Shown in pieces: positions 1-5,269 of a stretch of DNA of 11,001 nt. This DNA is from Acidimicrobiia bacterium (lineage in GTDB: Bacteria; Actinomycetota; Acidimicrobiia; Acidimicrobiales; Iamiaceae): contig JAFBAD010000172.1 of NCBI GenBank assembly GCA_019247975.1, positions 1 through 11,001 on the forward strand, in the 5' to 3' direction. The notes below the pieces were generated by a model. That model was not told where the DNA came from, did no database searches, and was given only the letters and a program-made list of their open reading frames with translations. Every line of letters starts with the position of its first letter. Positions within the stretch are counted from its first letter, which is position 1. The translations under genes and the position numbers were made by a program.

Positions 1-376
1 GATGCCGATCGACGCGATCCGCAAGGGTGAGGAGTTCGTCGTGCAGTTCGACCTCCCCGGCGTGGATGTGTCGTCGATCGATCTGACCGTCGAGCGCAAC
101 GTGCTCACGGTCCACGCGGACCGCAAGCGGACTGCCGGCGATGACACGGAGCTGTTGATCGCGGAACGTCCTCACGGCACGTTCAGTCGCCAGTTGTTCC
201 TGGGTGAGACGCTCGACACCGATCGTCTCGATGCCAGCTACGCGAACGGCGTCCTGACGGTGCGCCTGCCGGTGGCTGAGCGGGCCAAGCCTCGTCGGGT
301 CGAGATCAGCTCGGGTGACGAAGGCCAGCAGGCGATCGACGCGACGGCCCAGGAGCCGGTCGGCGCAGGCGTCTGA
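1..376 (+). CDS. Hsp20/alpha-crystallin small heat-shock protein (5' end cut by window)
   Basis: This is an ATP-independent holdase chaperone that binds unfolding proteins in the cytoplasm as large oligomers. The visible 124 residues (first full codon at 2) form an alpha-crystallin domain: it opens with GEEFVVQFDLPGV (9-21), has the ERNVLTV strand, and ends with the family signature A-x3-NGVLTVRLP (78-90). The C-terminal VEI (100-102) resembles the I/V-x-I motif used for oligomer assembly. The ATG at base 2 is probably internal, because actinobacterial Hsp20 proteins usually have a further N-terminal arm before this M-P-hydrophobic-D segment; the true start should lie left of the window. The gene ends 5 bp before an HspR-like regulator gene, which suggests co-transcription and heat-stress control. 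Family assignment is secure; the start and the promoter cannot be seen. Confidence 0.93.
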   Translation, partial: MPIDAIRKGEEFVVQFDLPGVDVSSIDLTVERNVLTVHADRKRTAGDDTELLIAERPHGTFSRQLFLGETLDTDRLDASYANGVLTVRLPVAERAKPRRVEISSGDEGQQAIDATAQEPVGAGV

Positions 377-381
377 TCGAC

Positions 382-696
382 GTGCACCCGCTCGACGACG
401 TGGACGCGCCGCGCTTCGCCGTCGGGCAGGTGGCCGAGATGCTCGATGTCCAGCCCGCGTTCGTACGGCGCCTCGACACCGAGGAGGTGGTGCAGCCCGC
501 ACGTTCTGCGGGTGGGCAGCGCCGCTACAGCCGAGCGGACATCGAGCAGGTGCGGCGGGTCGCCGAGATGGCCGATGCGGGGATGACGCTCATCGGCATC
601 CGGCGGATCTTCGAGCTCGAGATGGAGCTCGCGGAGGTGCGGGTCCAGTTGGCACGAGCACGAGCCCGTTTGAGGAGGAAGGAGGATCGCACGTGA
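382..696 (+). CDS. MerR-family regulator, HspR-like
   Basis: This 104-residue DNA-binding protein has a MerR-type helix-turn-helix at residues 14-33 (VGQVAEMLDVQPAFVRRLD), a wing with ARSAGGQRRYS (40-50), and a long helix rich in E, R and L (about 76-100) suited to a dimer coiled coil. The segment around LIGIRRIFELE (70-80) resembles HspR, the actinobacterial heat-shock repressor. HspR usually represses dnaK-type operons and, in mycobacteria, an hsp20 gene; linkage to Hsp20 here supports the same role, which is an inference. The recognition-helix region has RRLD where many MerR proteins have an R-Y-Y/R-Q-Y type sequence, so operator preference may differ. The GTG start at 382 lies 5 bp after the hsp20 stop without a good Shine-Dalgarno sequence, so translation is probably coupled. 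The stop overlaps the start of the next gene. Confidence 0.85.
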   Translation: MHPLDDVDAPRFAVGQVAEMLDVQPAFVRRLDTEEVVQPARSAGGQRRYSRADIEQVRRVAEMADAGMTLIGIRRIFELEMELAEVRVQLARARARLRRKEDRT

Positions 697-1013
697 GCAT
701 CGCTCTGCACACCCGTCCGCTGGACCCCACCCCGCCGCGGCCACCCCGTCCGTTGCGCGCCCCTGACGACCGACTGGTCATGGTGGTCGACGTGGACGAA
801 GCGCACCTGGCCAATCCGCTCATGGCGGTCGCGCGGATGCTGGCGAGCGAGGCCCACGCCCATGCGTGGGTGGACGGTGACGACGGACGGCTGGAGATCA
901 GCGTCGCGCTGGCCGACGGCTCGCCCGCGACCCGCAGCGAGGCAGAGCAGTGGGTGCGCTGGGTCGTGCACAACGCCGGCGTGCGGGGCACGTTCCACTC
1001 CGCCTGGGAGTGA
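693..1013 (+). CDS. Small protein of unknown function in the hsp20/hspR-like operon
   Basis: This gene encodes 106 residues that I do not recognise. The GTG start at 693 overlaps the TGA of the regulator gene by 4 bp (GTGA) and follows a strong purine-rich ribosome binding site (AGGAGGAAGGAGG, 673-685); this, rather than similarity, supports it as a real gene. An in-frame ATG at 780 (residue 30) is an alternative start. The first 24 residues are rich in proline and arginine and probably disordered. Residues 27-106 look like a small alpha/beta domain: a hydrophobic strand LVMVVDVD, an alanine-rich helix with LMAVARMLASEA, strands around HAWVDGDDGRLEISVAL, then a Trp-containing helix EQWVRWVVHNAG and the C-terminus FHSAWE. 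There is no signal peptide or membrane segment. Its position suggests a role tied to Hsp20 or to regulator activity, but no function can be assigned. Confidence 0.72.
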   Translation: MSIALHTRPLDPTPPRPPRPLRAPDDRLVMVVDVDEAHLANPLMAVARMLASEAHAHAWVDGDDGRLEISVALADGSPATRSEAEQWVRWVVHNAGVRGTFHSAWE

Positions 1014-1037
1014 TCCGAGCACGCCAGCAACCAGCAA

Positions 1038-1062
1038 GACTCCTCTGACCGTCTGAGGAGTC
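1038..1062 (+). repeat. Perfect inverted repeat overlapping the cupin ribosome binding site
   Basis: GACTCCTC (1038-1045) and GAGGAGTC (1055-1062) are perfect 8-bp complements separated by 9 nt. The right arm contains GAGGAG (1055-1060), the only good Shine-Dalgarno sequence for the cupin gene starting at 1066. In RNA the hairpin would mask that site. It could be a translational control element, a weak transcript end for the upstream operon, or a DNA operator. There is no T-tract after it, which argues against a simple intrinsic terminator. Confidence 0.6.
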
Positions 1063-1065
1063 GAC

Positions 1066-1476
1066 ATGCCCATGGAGATCGTTCCCACCCCGGCCACCGT
1101 GAAGGGGCCGGCCGACTGGTTCACCGGCGACGTCTACCTCGACATCGTCATCCCGCAGGACGGCCGCACCCTGGCCCGGGCGGCATCGGTCCACTTCACC
1201 CCCGGCGCCCGCACCGCCTGGCACAAGCACTGCAACGGCCAGACCCTCCACGTCACCGAAGGCATCGGGCTCACCCAGGTCCGCGGAGGCGACGTCGTCG
1301 TCATCCAGCGGGGCGACACCATCTGGTGCTCGCCCGACGAGTGGCACTGGCACGGCGCCGCGCCCGACCACTTCATGACCCACCTCGCCATGTGGGAAGG
1401 GCTCCACCCCGACCAGGAGGGTCCCGAGACCACGTGGGGCGACCACGTCACCGACGACGAGTACCGCATGCCGTGA
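1066..1476 (+). CDS. Cupin-domain protein, hydroxynitrile-lyase-type manganese cupin family
   Basis: This is a single-domain cupin of 136 residues, a small metal-binding beta-barrel. It closely resembles the bacterial cupins known from manganese-dependent hydroxynitrile lyases (GtHNL type) and the cupin parts of carboxymuconolactone-decarboxylase-like proteins: the N-terminal KGPADWFTGDV, the PGARTAWHKH segment, then GDTIWCSPDEWHWHGAAP and MTHLAMWE. Probable metal ligands are H53, H55, Q59 and H96. The natural reaction of most members is unknown, so lyase activity should not be assumed. Residues H-K-H-C-N-G-Q carry a Cys next to the metal motif. Start: GAGGAG at 1055-1060 lies 5 nt before ATG 1066; ATG 1072 (residue 3) is possible. 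The gene stands alone between the stress operon and the converging oxyR, and its ribosome binding site sits in an inverted repeat. Confidence 0.88.
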   Translation: MPMEIVPTPATVKGPADWFTGDVYLDIVIPQDGRTLARAASVHFTPGARTAWHKHCNGQTLHVTEGIGLTQVRGGDVVVIQRGDTIWCSPDEWHWHGAAPDHFMTHLAMWEGLHPDQEGPETTWGDHVTDDEYRMP

Positions 1477-1515
1477 CCGGCTGAGGACCCGGGCGACGAC
1501 CGCCCGGTCAGCCGG
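1477..1515. terminator. Candidate bidirectional terminator between cupin and oxyR
   Basis: An outer 8-bp stem, CCGGCTGA (1477-1484) with TCAGCCGG (1508-1515), encloses an inner perfect 7-bp stem, CCGGGCG (1489-1495) with CGCCCGG (1501-1507), with a 5-nt loop and a 4-nt one-sided bulge (1485-1488). It begins right after the cupin stop (1474-1476) and includes the oxyR stop (1508-1510). A strong GC-rich hairpin between converging genes fits a shared terminator; there is no T-tract, which is common in high-GC actinobacteria. Confidence 0.65.
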
Positions 1516-2440
1516 AGGTGCTCACCAAGGCCGGCGCTTCGCTCGCCAGGCCCGGTGGAAGGTCCCGCATGATGGCGGTGATCTGCGGCAGGAGCTCGCG
1601 CCGGGCGTTGTTCGCCCGCGAGTACATGGCGATCTCGCGGCGGGGGACGGGTTCGCCGATGCGCAGGATCTTCACGTCCTCGGACTGCGGGACGGGCGGC
1701 TGGCAGGCGAGCTGGGGCAGGAGCGTGATCCCGACACCGGCGGCGACCATCTGACGCAACGTCTCCAGGCTCGTCGCGCGGAAACCCCGCCGCTCGCTGG
1801 CGCCCGCGACGCGGCAGAGGTCGAGCGCCTGGTCACGGAGGCAGTGGCCCTCCTCGAGCAGCAGCACCTCCTGGGTGGCGAGCACCGACAGGGGCACCGG
1901 CTCGTCCGCATCGGCCAACGGATGACCGGTCGGCACCGCGAGCACGAAGTCCTCCACGAACAGCAGCTCCTCCTGCAACCGGTCGTGGGCCACCGGCCGG
2001 GCCAGCACGCCGGCATCGAGCTTCCCCTCCTCGAGCAGCTGGAGGATCACCTCGGTCTTCTCCTCGACGAGCAGCAGCTCGAGGCGGGGGAAGCGCTCGT
2101 GCAGCCGGTGCACGACGTGGGGGAGCAGGTACGGCGCGAGCGTCGGGAAGAGCCCCATGCGCAGCGTGCCCGACTCGGGATCGTGGGCCTGCGCGGCGAT
2201 GCCCTCGATGGTCTTGGTCTCGGCGAGGATCACCCGGGCCCGCTCGACGATCTGCTCACCTGCGTCGGTCAGGAGCACGTTGCGGGGGTGGCGCTCCACG
2301 AGGTCGACACCGAGCTCGGCCTCGAGCTTCTTCACCTGCGTGGACAGCGTCGGCTGGCTGACGTAGCACGCCTCCGCCGCCCGGCCGAAGTGCCGGTGGT
2401 CGGCCAAGGCCACGAGGTACTGCAGGTCTCGAAGGTTCAT
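1508..2440 (-). CDS. oxyR: OxyR, LysR-family hydrogen peroxide sensor/regulator
   Basis: This LysR-type regulator of 310 residues is very similar to enteric OxyR along its length. It has an N-terminal winged helix-turn-helix (about 1-60, with HFGRAAEACYVSQPTLS), a linker helix, and a substrate-binding-like sensor domain (about 90-300). The two cysteines that form the peroxide-sensing disulfide are present with enteric spacing: C200 in GHCLRDQA and C209 in DLCRVAGA. The FRATSLETLR and MVAAGVGITLLP segments are also conserved. Oxidised OxyR normally activates ahpCF, catalase and related genes. The ATG at 2440 lies 37 bp downstream of the ahpF stop on the same strand, so oxyR is probably the last gene of ahpC-ahpF-oxyR and may be autoregulated through the ahpC promoter. 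No clear Shine-Dalgarno sequence precedes the ATG. The gene converges with the cupin gene. Confidence 0.95.
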   Translation of the reverse strand: MNLRDLQYLVALADHRHFGRAAEACYVSQPTLSTQVKKLEAELGVDLVERHPRNVLLTDAGEQIVERARVILAETKTIEGIAAQAHDPESGTLRMGLFPTLAPYLLPHVVHRLHERFPRLELLLVEEKTEVILQLLEEGKLDAGVLARPVAHDRLQEELLFVEDFVLAVPTGHPLADADEPVPLSVLATQEVLLLEEGHCLRDQALDLCRVAGASERRGFRATSLETLRQMVAAGVGITLLPQLACQPPVPQSEDVKILRIGEPVPRREIAMYSRANNARRELLPQITAIMRDLPPGLASEAPALVSTSG

Positions 2441-2477
2441 GCGTCGTCCGTTGAGCGCGCCCCCCTGCCCGTCGACG

Positions 2478-4067
2478 CTAGGCCACCGCCGACTCGTCTG
2501 CTCCGGCGGGTGCCGAGGTGCGGACGAGGTGGTTGAAGGCGCTCAGCGCGGCCGTCGAGCCGGCGCCGGCGGCGACCACGATCTGCTTGAACGGAACGGT
2601 CGTGCAGTCACCTGCCGCGAACACGCCCGGCACCGAGGTCAGGCCGTGGTCGTCGATGACGACCTCCCTGGTCGGCGCGAGCTCGACGGCTCCCTCGAGC
2701 CACTCGGTGTTGGGCAGCAAACCGATCTGCACGAAGACGCCGTCGACGTCGACGTGGTGCAGGTCGCCGCTGCCCCGGTGCCGGTACGAGAGGCCGGTGA
2801 CCTGCTCGCCGTCACCGTGGATCTCGGTGGTCGCGCCGCTCACGATGATGTCGACGTTGCGCAGGCTCCGCAGCTTGCGTTGCAGCACGTCGTCGGCCCG
2901 CAGGTCGTCGTCGAACTCGATGAGCGTGACGTGCGCGACGAGGCCGGCCAGATCGATCGCCGCCTCGACGCCGGAGTTGCCGCCGCCGATCACCGCGACG
3001 CGCTTGCCCTTGAACAGCGGGCCGTCGCAGTGCGGGCAGTAGGTCACGCCCTTGTTGCGGTACTCCTCTTCGCCGGGAACACCGAGCGAGCGCCAGCGGG
3101 CGCCGGTCGACAGCACCACGGTCCGGGCTTCGAGCGCCGCGCCGCTCTCGAGCTCGACGGTGACGAAGCCCTCGGCGCTCTCGGCGGGCACGAGCTTCTG
3201 CGCGCGCTGCAGCTTCATCACGTCGACCTCGTACTCGTCGACGTGCGCCTCGAGCGCGGCCGCCAGCTTCGGACCCTCGGTGTACGGGATCGACACGAAG
3301 TTCTCGATCGACATCGTGTCGAGCACCTGGCCGCCGAAGCGTTCGGCGACGATGCCGGTGCGGATGCCCTTGCGTGCCGCATAGATCGCCGCTGCGGCAC
3401 CGGCCGGACCGGCGCCGACGACGAGGACGTCGAACGGCTCCTTGGCGTCGATCTCGTCGCGCCGACGAGCCTCGGAGCCGGTGTCGAGCCGGGCGACGAT
3501 CTGCTCGAGCGTCACGCGTCCCTGCTCGAAGGGCTGCCCGTCGAGGAACACCGACGGGACCGCCTTGACCTTGCGGTCCTCGACTTCGTCCCGGAAGAGC
3601 GCGCCGTCGATGGCGACGTGGCGGACCTTCGGGTTGATGACGCTCATCAGGTTGAGCGCCTGCACCACGTCCGGGCAGTTCTGGCACGAGAGCGAGAAGT
3701 AGGTCTCGAACTCGTAGGTGCCGTCGAGGTCACGGATCTGCTCGATCGTCTCCTCCGACGCGGTCGACGGGTGGCCGCCGACCTGGAGGAGCGCCAGCAC
3801 GAGCGACGTGAACTCGTGGCCCATCGGGATGCCGGCAAACCGGACCGAGACGTCGGTGCCCGTGCGGACGATCGCGAACGACGGCCGCCGGGCGTCGTCG
3901 TCCCGGCGGTCCACCGTGATCTTCGGTGACAAGGACGCGATCTCGTCGAGCAGCTCGCGCAGCTCGGACGACTTGGGGGAGTCGTCGAGCGACGCGACGA
4001 GCTCGATCGGGTGGGTGACCTTCTCGAGGTGGGTCTTCAGCTGCGCGGCGAGACCGGCGTCCAACAT
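2478..4067 (-). CDS. ahpF: AhpF, alkyl hydroperoxide reductase NADH-dependent flavoprotein subunit
   Basis: AhpF passes electrons from NADH through FAD and two disulfide centres to AhpC in the cytoplasm. From the ATG at 4067 the protein has 529 residues, close to enteric AhpF (about 520). Domains in order: tandem thioredoxin-like folds (about 1-195) with the redox centre C128-Q-N-C131; an FAD-binding GAGPAG (218-223); the thioredoxin-reductase-type disulfide C344-P-H-C347; an NADH-binding GGGNSG (361-366); and the FAD motif GVFAAGDCT near 481-489. All redox cysteines are present. Start choice: GTG 4070 and ATG 4067 are adjacent codons, and GGAGG (4077-4073) is 5 nt before the ATG but only 2 nt before the GTG, so the ATG is preferred. 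The gene begins 19 bp after ahpC and is followed by oxyR, giving one peroxide-response operon. Confidence 0.96.
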   Translation of the reverse strand: MLDAGLAAQLKTHLEKVTHPIELVASLDDSPKSSELRELLDEIASLSPKITVDRRDDDARRPSFAIVRTGTDVSVRFAGIPMGHEFTSLVLALLQVGGHPSTASEETIEQIRDLDGTYEFETYFSLSCQNCPDVVQALNLMSVINPKVRHVAIDGALFRDEVEDRKVKAVPSVFLDGQPFEQGRVTLEQIVARLDTGSEARRRDEIDAKEPFDVLVVGAGPAGAAAAIYAARKGIRTGIVAERFGGQVLDTMSIENFVSIPYTEGPKLAAALEAHVDEYEVDVMKLQRAQKLVPAESAEGFVTVELESGAALEARTVVLSTGARWRSLGVPGEEEYRNKGVTYCPHCDGPLFKGKRVAVIGGGNSGVEAAIDLAGLVAHVTLIEFDDDLRADDVLQRKLRSLRNVDIIVSGATTEIHGDGEQVTGLSYRHRGSGDLHHVDVDGVFVQIGLLPNTEWLEGAVELAPTREVVIDDHGLTSVPGVFAAGDCTTVPFKQIVVAAGAGSTAALSAFNHLVRTSAPAGADESAVA

Positions 4068-4086
4068 CACTGCCTCCTTCGAGGGC

Positions 4087-4650
4087 TCAGATCTTGCCGA
4101 CGAGATCGAGCGAGGGAGCGAGGGTCTCTTCGCCTTCTTCCCACGCCGCCGGGCAGACCTCGCCCGGGTGATCGCGGACGTAGCGGGCGGCCTTGACCTT
4201 GCGGAGCAGCTCGGTCGCGTTGCGGCCGATGCCCTCGGCGGTGATCTCCATCACCTGGATCACGCCGTCGGGGTCGATCACGAAGGTGGCGCGATCGGCG
4301 AGGCCCTGGCCGGCGCGCATCACGCCGAAGTTCTCGGTGATCTTGCCGGTCGGGTCGCCGACCATCGGGAACTGGACCTTGCCGATGGTGGCCGACGTGT
4401 CGTGCCAGGCCTTGTGGGTGAAGTGGGTGTCGGTCGAGACGCTGTAGATCTCGACGTCGAGCGCCTTGAAGTCCTCGTACAGGTCGGCCAGGTCGCCCAG
4501 CTCGGTGGGGCAGACGAAGGTGAAATCGGCCGGGTAGAAGAACACGATCGACCAGTGACCGCGCAGGTCGGCGTCACGCAGATCCACGAACGCGCCGTCG
4601 TGGTAGGCGGTCGCCTCGAACGGCTGCAGCTCGGTGTTGACCAGGGTCAT
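4087..4650 (-). CDS. ahpC: AhpC, alkyl hydroperoxide reductase peroxiredoxin subunit
   Basis: AhpC is a typical 2-Cys peroxiredoxin that reduces hydrogen peroxide, organic peroxides and peroxynitrite and is re-reduced by AhpF. Its 187 residues equal the length of the enteric protein, and most blocks match: FFYPADFTFVCPTELGD with peroxidatic C47, STDTHFTHKAWH, GLADRATFV, ITAEGIGR, and HPGEVCPA with resolving C166. The C-terminus TLAPSLDLVGKI is nearly identical to the enteric one, where this tail governs sensitivity to overoxidation. This is the AhpF-dependent type, not the AhpD-dependent mycobacterial type. A purine-rich GAGAGAGG lies 11 nt before the ATG. It is the first gene of ahpC-ahpF-oxyR; the upstream region to the divergent trmO holds a dyad at 4679-4696 that may be the OxyR target. 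Confidence 0.97.
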   Translation of the reverse strand: MTLVNTELQPFEATAYHDGAFVDLRDADLRGHWSIVFFYPADFTFVCPTELGDLADLYEDFKALDVEIYSVSTDTHFTHKAWHDTSATIGKVQFPMVGDPTGKITENFGVMRAGQGLADRATFVIDPDGVIQVMEITAEGIGRNATELLRKVKAARYVRDHPGEVCPAAWEEGEETLAPSLDLVGKI

Positions 4651-4678
4651 CGCAGGGGGAACCTCTCTCGGTGGTTGT

Positions 4679-4696
4679 GGATAACGATAGTTATCC
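4679..4696. promoter_or_regulatory. Perfect 18-bp dyad upstream of ahpC, candidate operator
   Basis: GGATAAC (4679-4685) and GTTATCC (4690-4696) are perfect complements around GATA. The site is AT-rich within GC-rich DNA and ends 29 bp upstream of the ahpC ATG, where an operator overlapping the promoter would be expected. OxyR is the obvious candidate because its gene is in the operon. However, the 7-4-7 layout has an even centre and does not match the odd T-N11-A or ATAG-N7-CTAT spacing of known OxyR sites, so another repressor is possible. Confidence 0.55.
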
Positions 4697-4727
4697 TAGA
4701 TGGAGCGGCCCGAACTCCCCCTCATCT

Positions 4728-4749
4728 GTCAATCGTTTCCGTCAATCGT
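4728..4749. repeat. Direct repeat GTCAATCGT with 13-bp period in the ahpC-trmO intergenic region
   Basis: GTCAATCGT occurs at 4728-4736 and again at 4741-4749. On the minus strand each copy reads ACGATTGAC; the left copy gives a perfect TTGACA (4732-4727), but no -10 sequence lies at the usual 17-bp spacing. A short inverted repeat TCGTCT-GAT-AGACGA (4746-4760) overlaps the second copy, just before the trmO ATG. This may be a regulator site or part of the divergent promoters; the evidence is positional only. Confidence 0.35.
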
Positions 4750-4765
4750 CTGATAGACGACGTCG

Positions 4766-5191
4766 ATGGCCGCTCCGACGTTCGAGCCCATCGGGTACCT
4801 CCAGACCGACTACGCCGAGATCGCTTCGGCGCCCCCGCAGGCATCCTTGAGCAGGAGCATCGCCCTGGTTGTGGTGGACGAGGCGTACCTCGACGGTCTG
4901 CTCGGCCTCGACCGCTACCCGCACCTCTGGCTGGTGACGTGGCTGCACGACCAACCCGCCGACCGGCCGCTGCAGCTGGTCCCGCGGGCCACGGAGGCGA
5001 CGGGCGAGGTGCAGGGCGTCTTCGCGTCGCGGTCGCCGGTGCGTCCCAACCCGATCGGCCTCAGCCTGGTGCGCCAGCTCGGCGTCGACGGCACCGTCGT
5101 GACCGTCGCCGGCACCGACCTCCTCGACGGCACCCCGGTCCTCGACCTGAAGCCCTGGTTCGCCGACTGCGACCTCCCCACCGACCCCTGA
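4766..5191 (+). CDS. trmO: TrmO-type (TsaA/UPF0066) tRNA t6A37 N6-methyltransferase
   Basis: TrmO uses S-adenosylmethionine to add an N6-methyl group to t6A at position 37 of threonine tRNA, fine-tuning decoding. This 141-residue protein is the compact single-domain form; enteric TrmO is longer with a C-terminal extension. Evidence is the start EPIGYLQT (7-14), the family signature ASRSPVRPNPIGLS (87-100) and DGTPVLDLKPW (121-131). Some short family members are not proven tRNA enzymes, so the exact substrate is an inference. ATG 4766 is the only usable upstream start, since an in-frame TAG lies at 4754-4756. There is no Shine-Dalgarno sequence in front of it, so a leaderless or very short leader is possible. 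It is divergent from ahpC across a 115-bp promoter region and converges with the monooxygenase gene. Confidence 0.87.
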   Translation: MAAPTFEPIGYLQTDYAEIASAPPQASLSRSIALVVVDEAYLDGLLGLDRYPHLWLVTWLHDQPADRPLQLVPRATEATGEVQGVFASRSPVRPNPIGLSLVRQLGVDGTVVTVAGTDLLDGTPVLDLKPWFADCDLPTDP

Positions 5192-5237
5192 GGCCGGAGT
5201 TCGAAGCAGATAAGAGGCTCTGACGACGACAAGTGCA

Positions 5238-5262
5238 CCGAGCTCAGGCACGAGCCGCTCGG
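5238..5262. terminator. Possible terminator hairpin between converging trmO and monooxygenase genes
   Basis: CCGAGC (5238-5243) can pair with GCTCGG (5257-5262) across a 13-nt loop, and GCACC (5235-5239) could instead pair with GGTGC (5273-5277). The 78-bp gap between two converging stops is where a shared terminator would be expected, but the stems are short and there is no T-tract. Confidence 0.3.
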
Positions 5263-5269
5263 GTCGAGA

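Noticed and set aside
2..4. ATG at base 2 as the true start of the Hsp20 gene
   Set aside because: It would leave almost no N-terminal arm before the alpha-crystallin domain; family members commonly have an internal Met-Pro at this place, so the start is probably outside the window.
315..692. Upstream extension of the small unknown gene to an ATG at 315
   Set aside because: The extra segment is an Arg/Ala-rich shadow of the Hsp20 and MerR coding sequence; the GTG at 693 has the ribosome binding site and ordinary composition begins there.
2439..3929. A 496-codon plus-strand frame opposite ahpF
   Set aside because: Composition is typical of an antisense shadow, and the opposite strand encodes a full-length AhpF with all catalytic motifs.
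4068..4070. GTG at 4070 as the ahpF start
   Set aside because: It is only 2 nt from the GGAGG ribosome binding site, while the adjacent ATG at 4067 has 5-nt spacing.
4684..4732. A classical -35/-10 promoter for ahpC using TTGACA (4732-4727) and TAGGAT (4698-4693)
   Set aside because: The spacing between the hexamers is 28 bp, far from the usual 16-18 bp; no good -10 lies at the correct distance.
3718..5223. A 501-codon plus-strand frame running through ahpF, ahpC and trmO
   Set aside because: It crosses the ahpC promoter region and overlaps three recognised genes; its Ser/Arg-rich start and Arg/Pro-rich end match no family.
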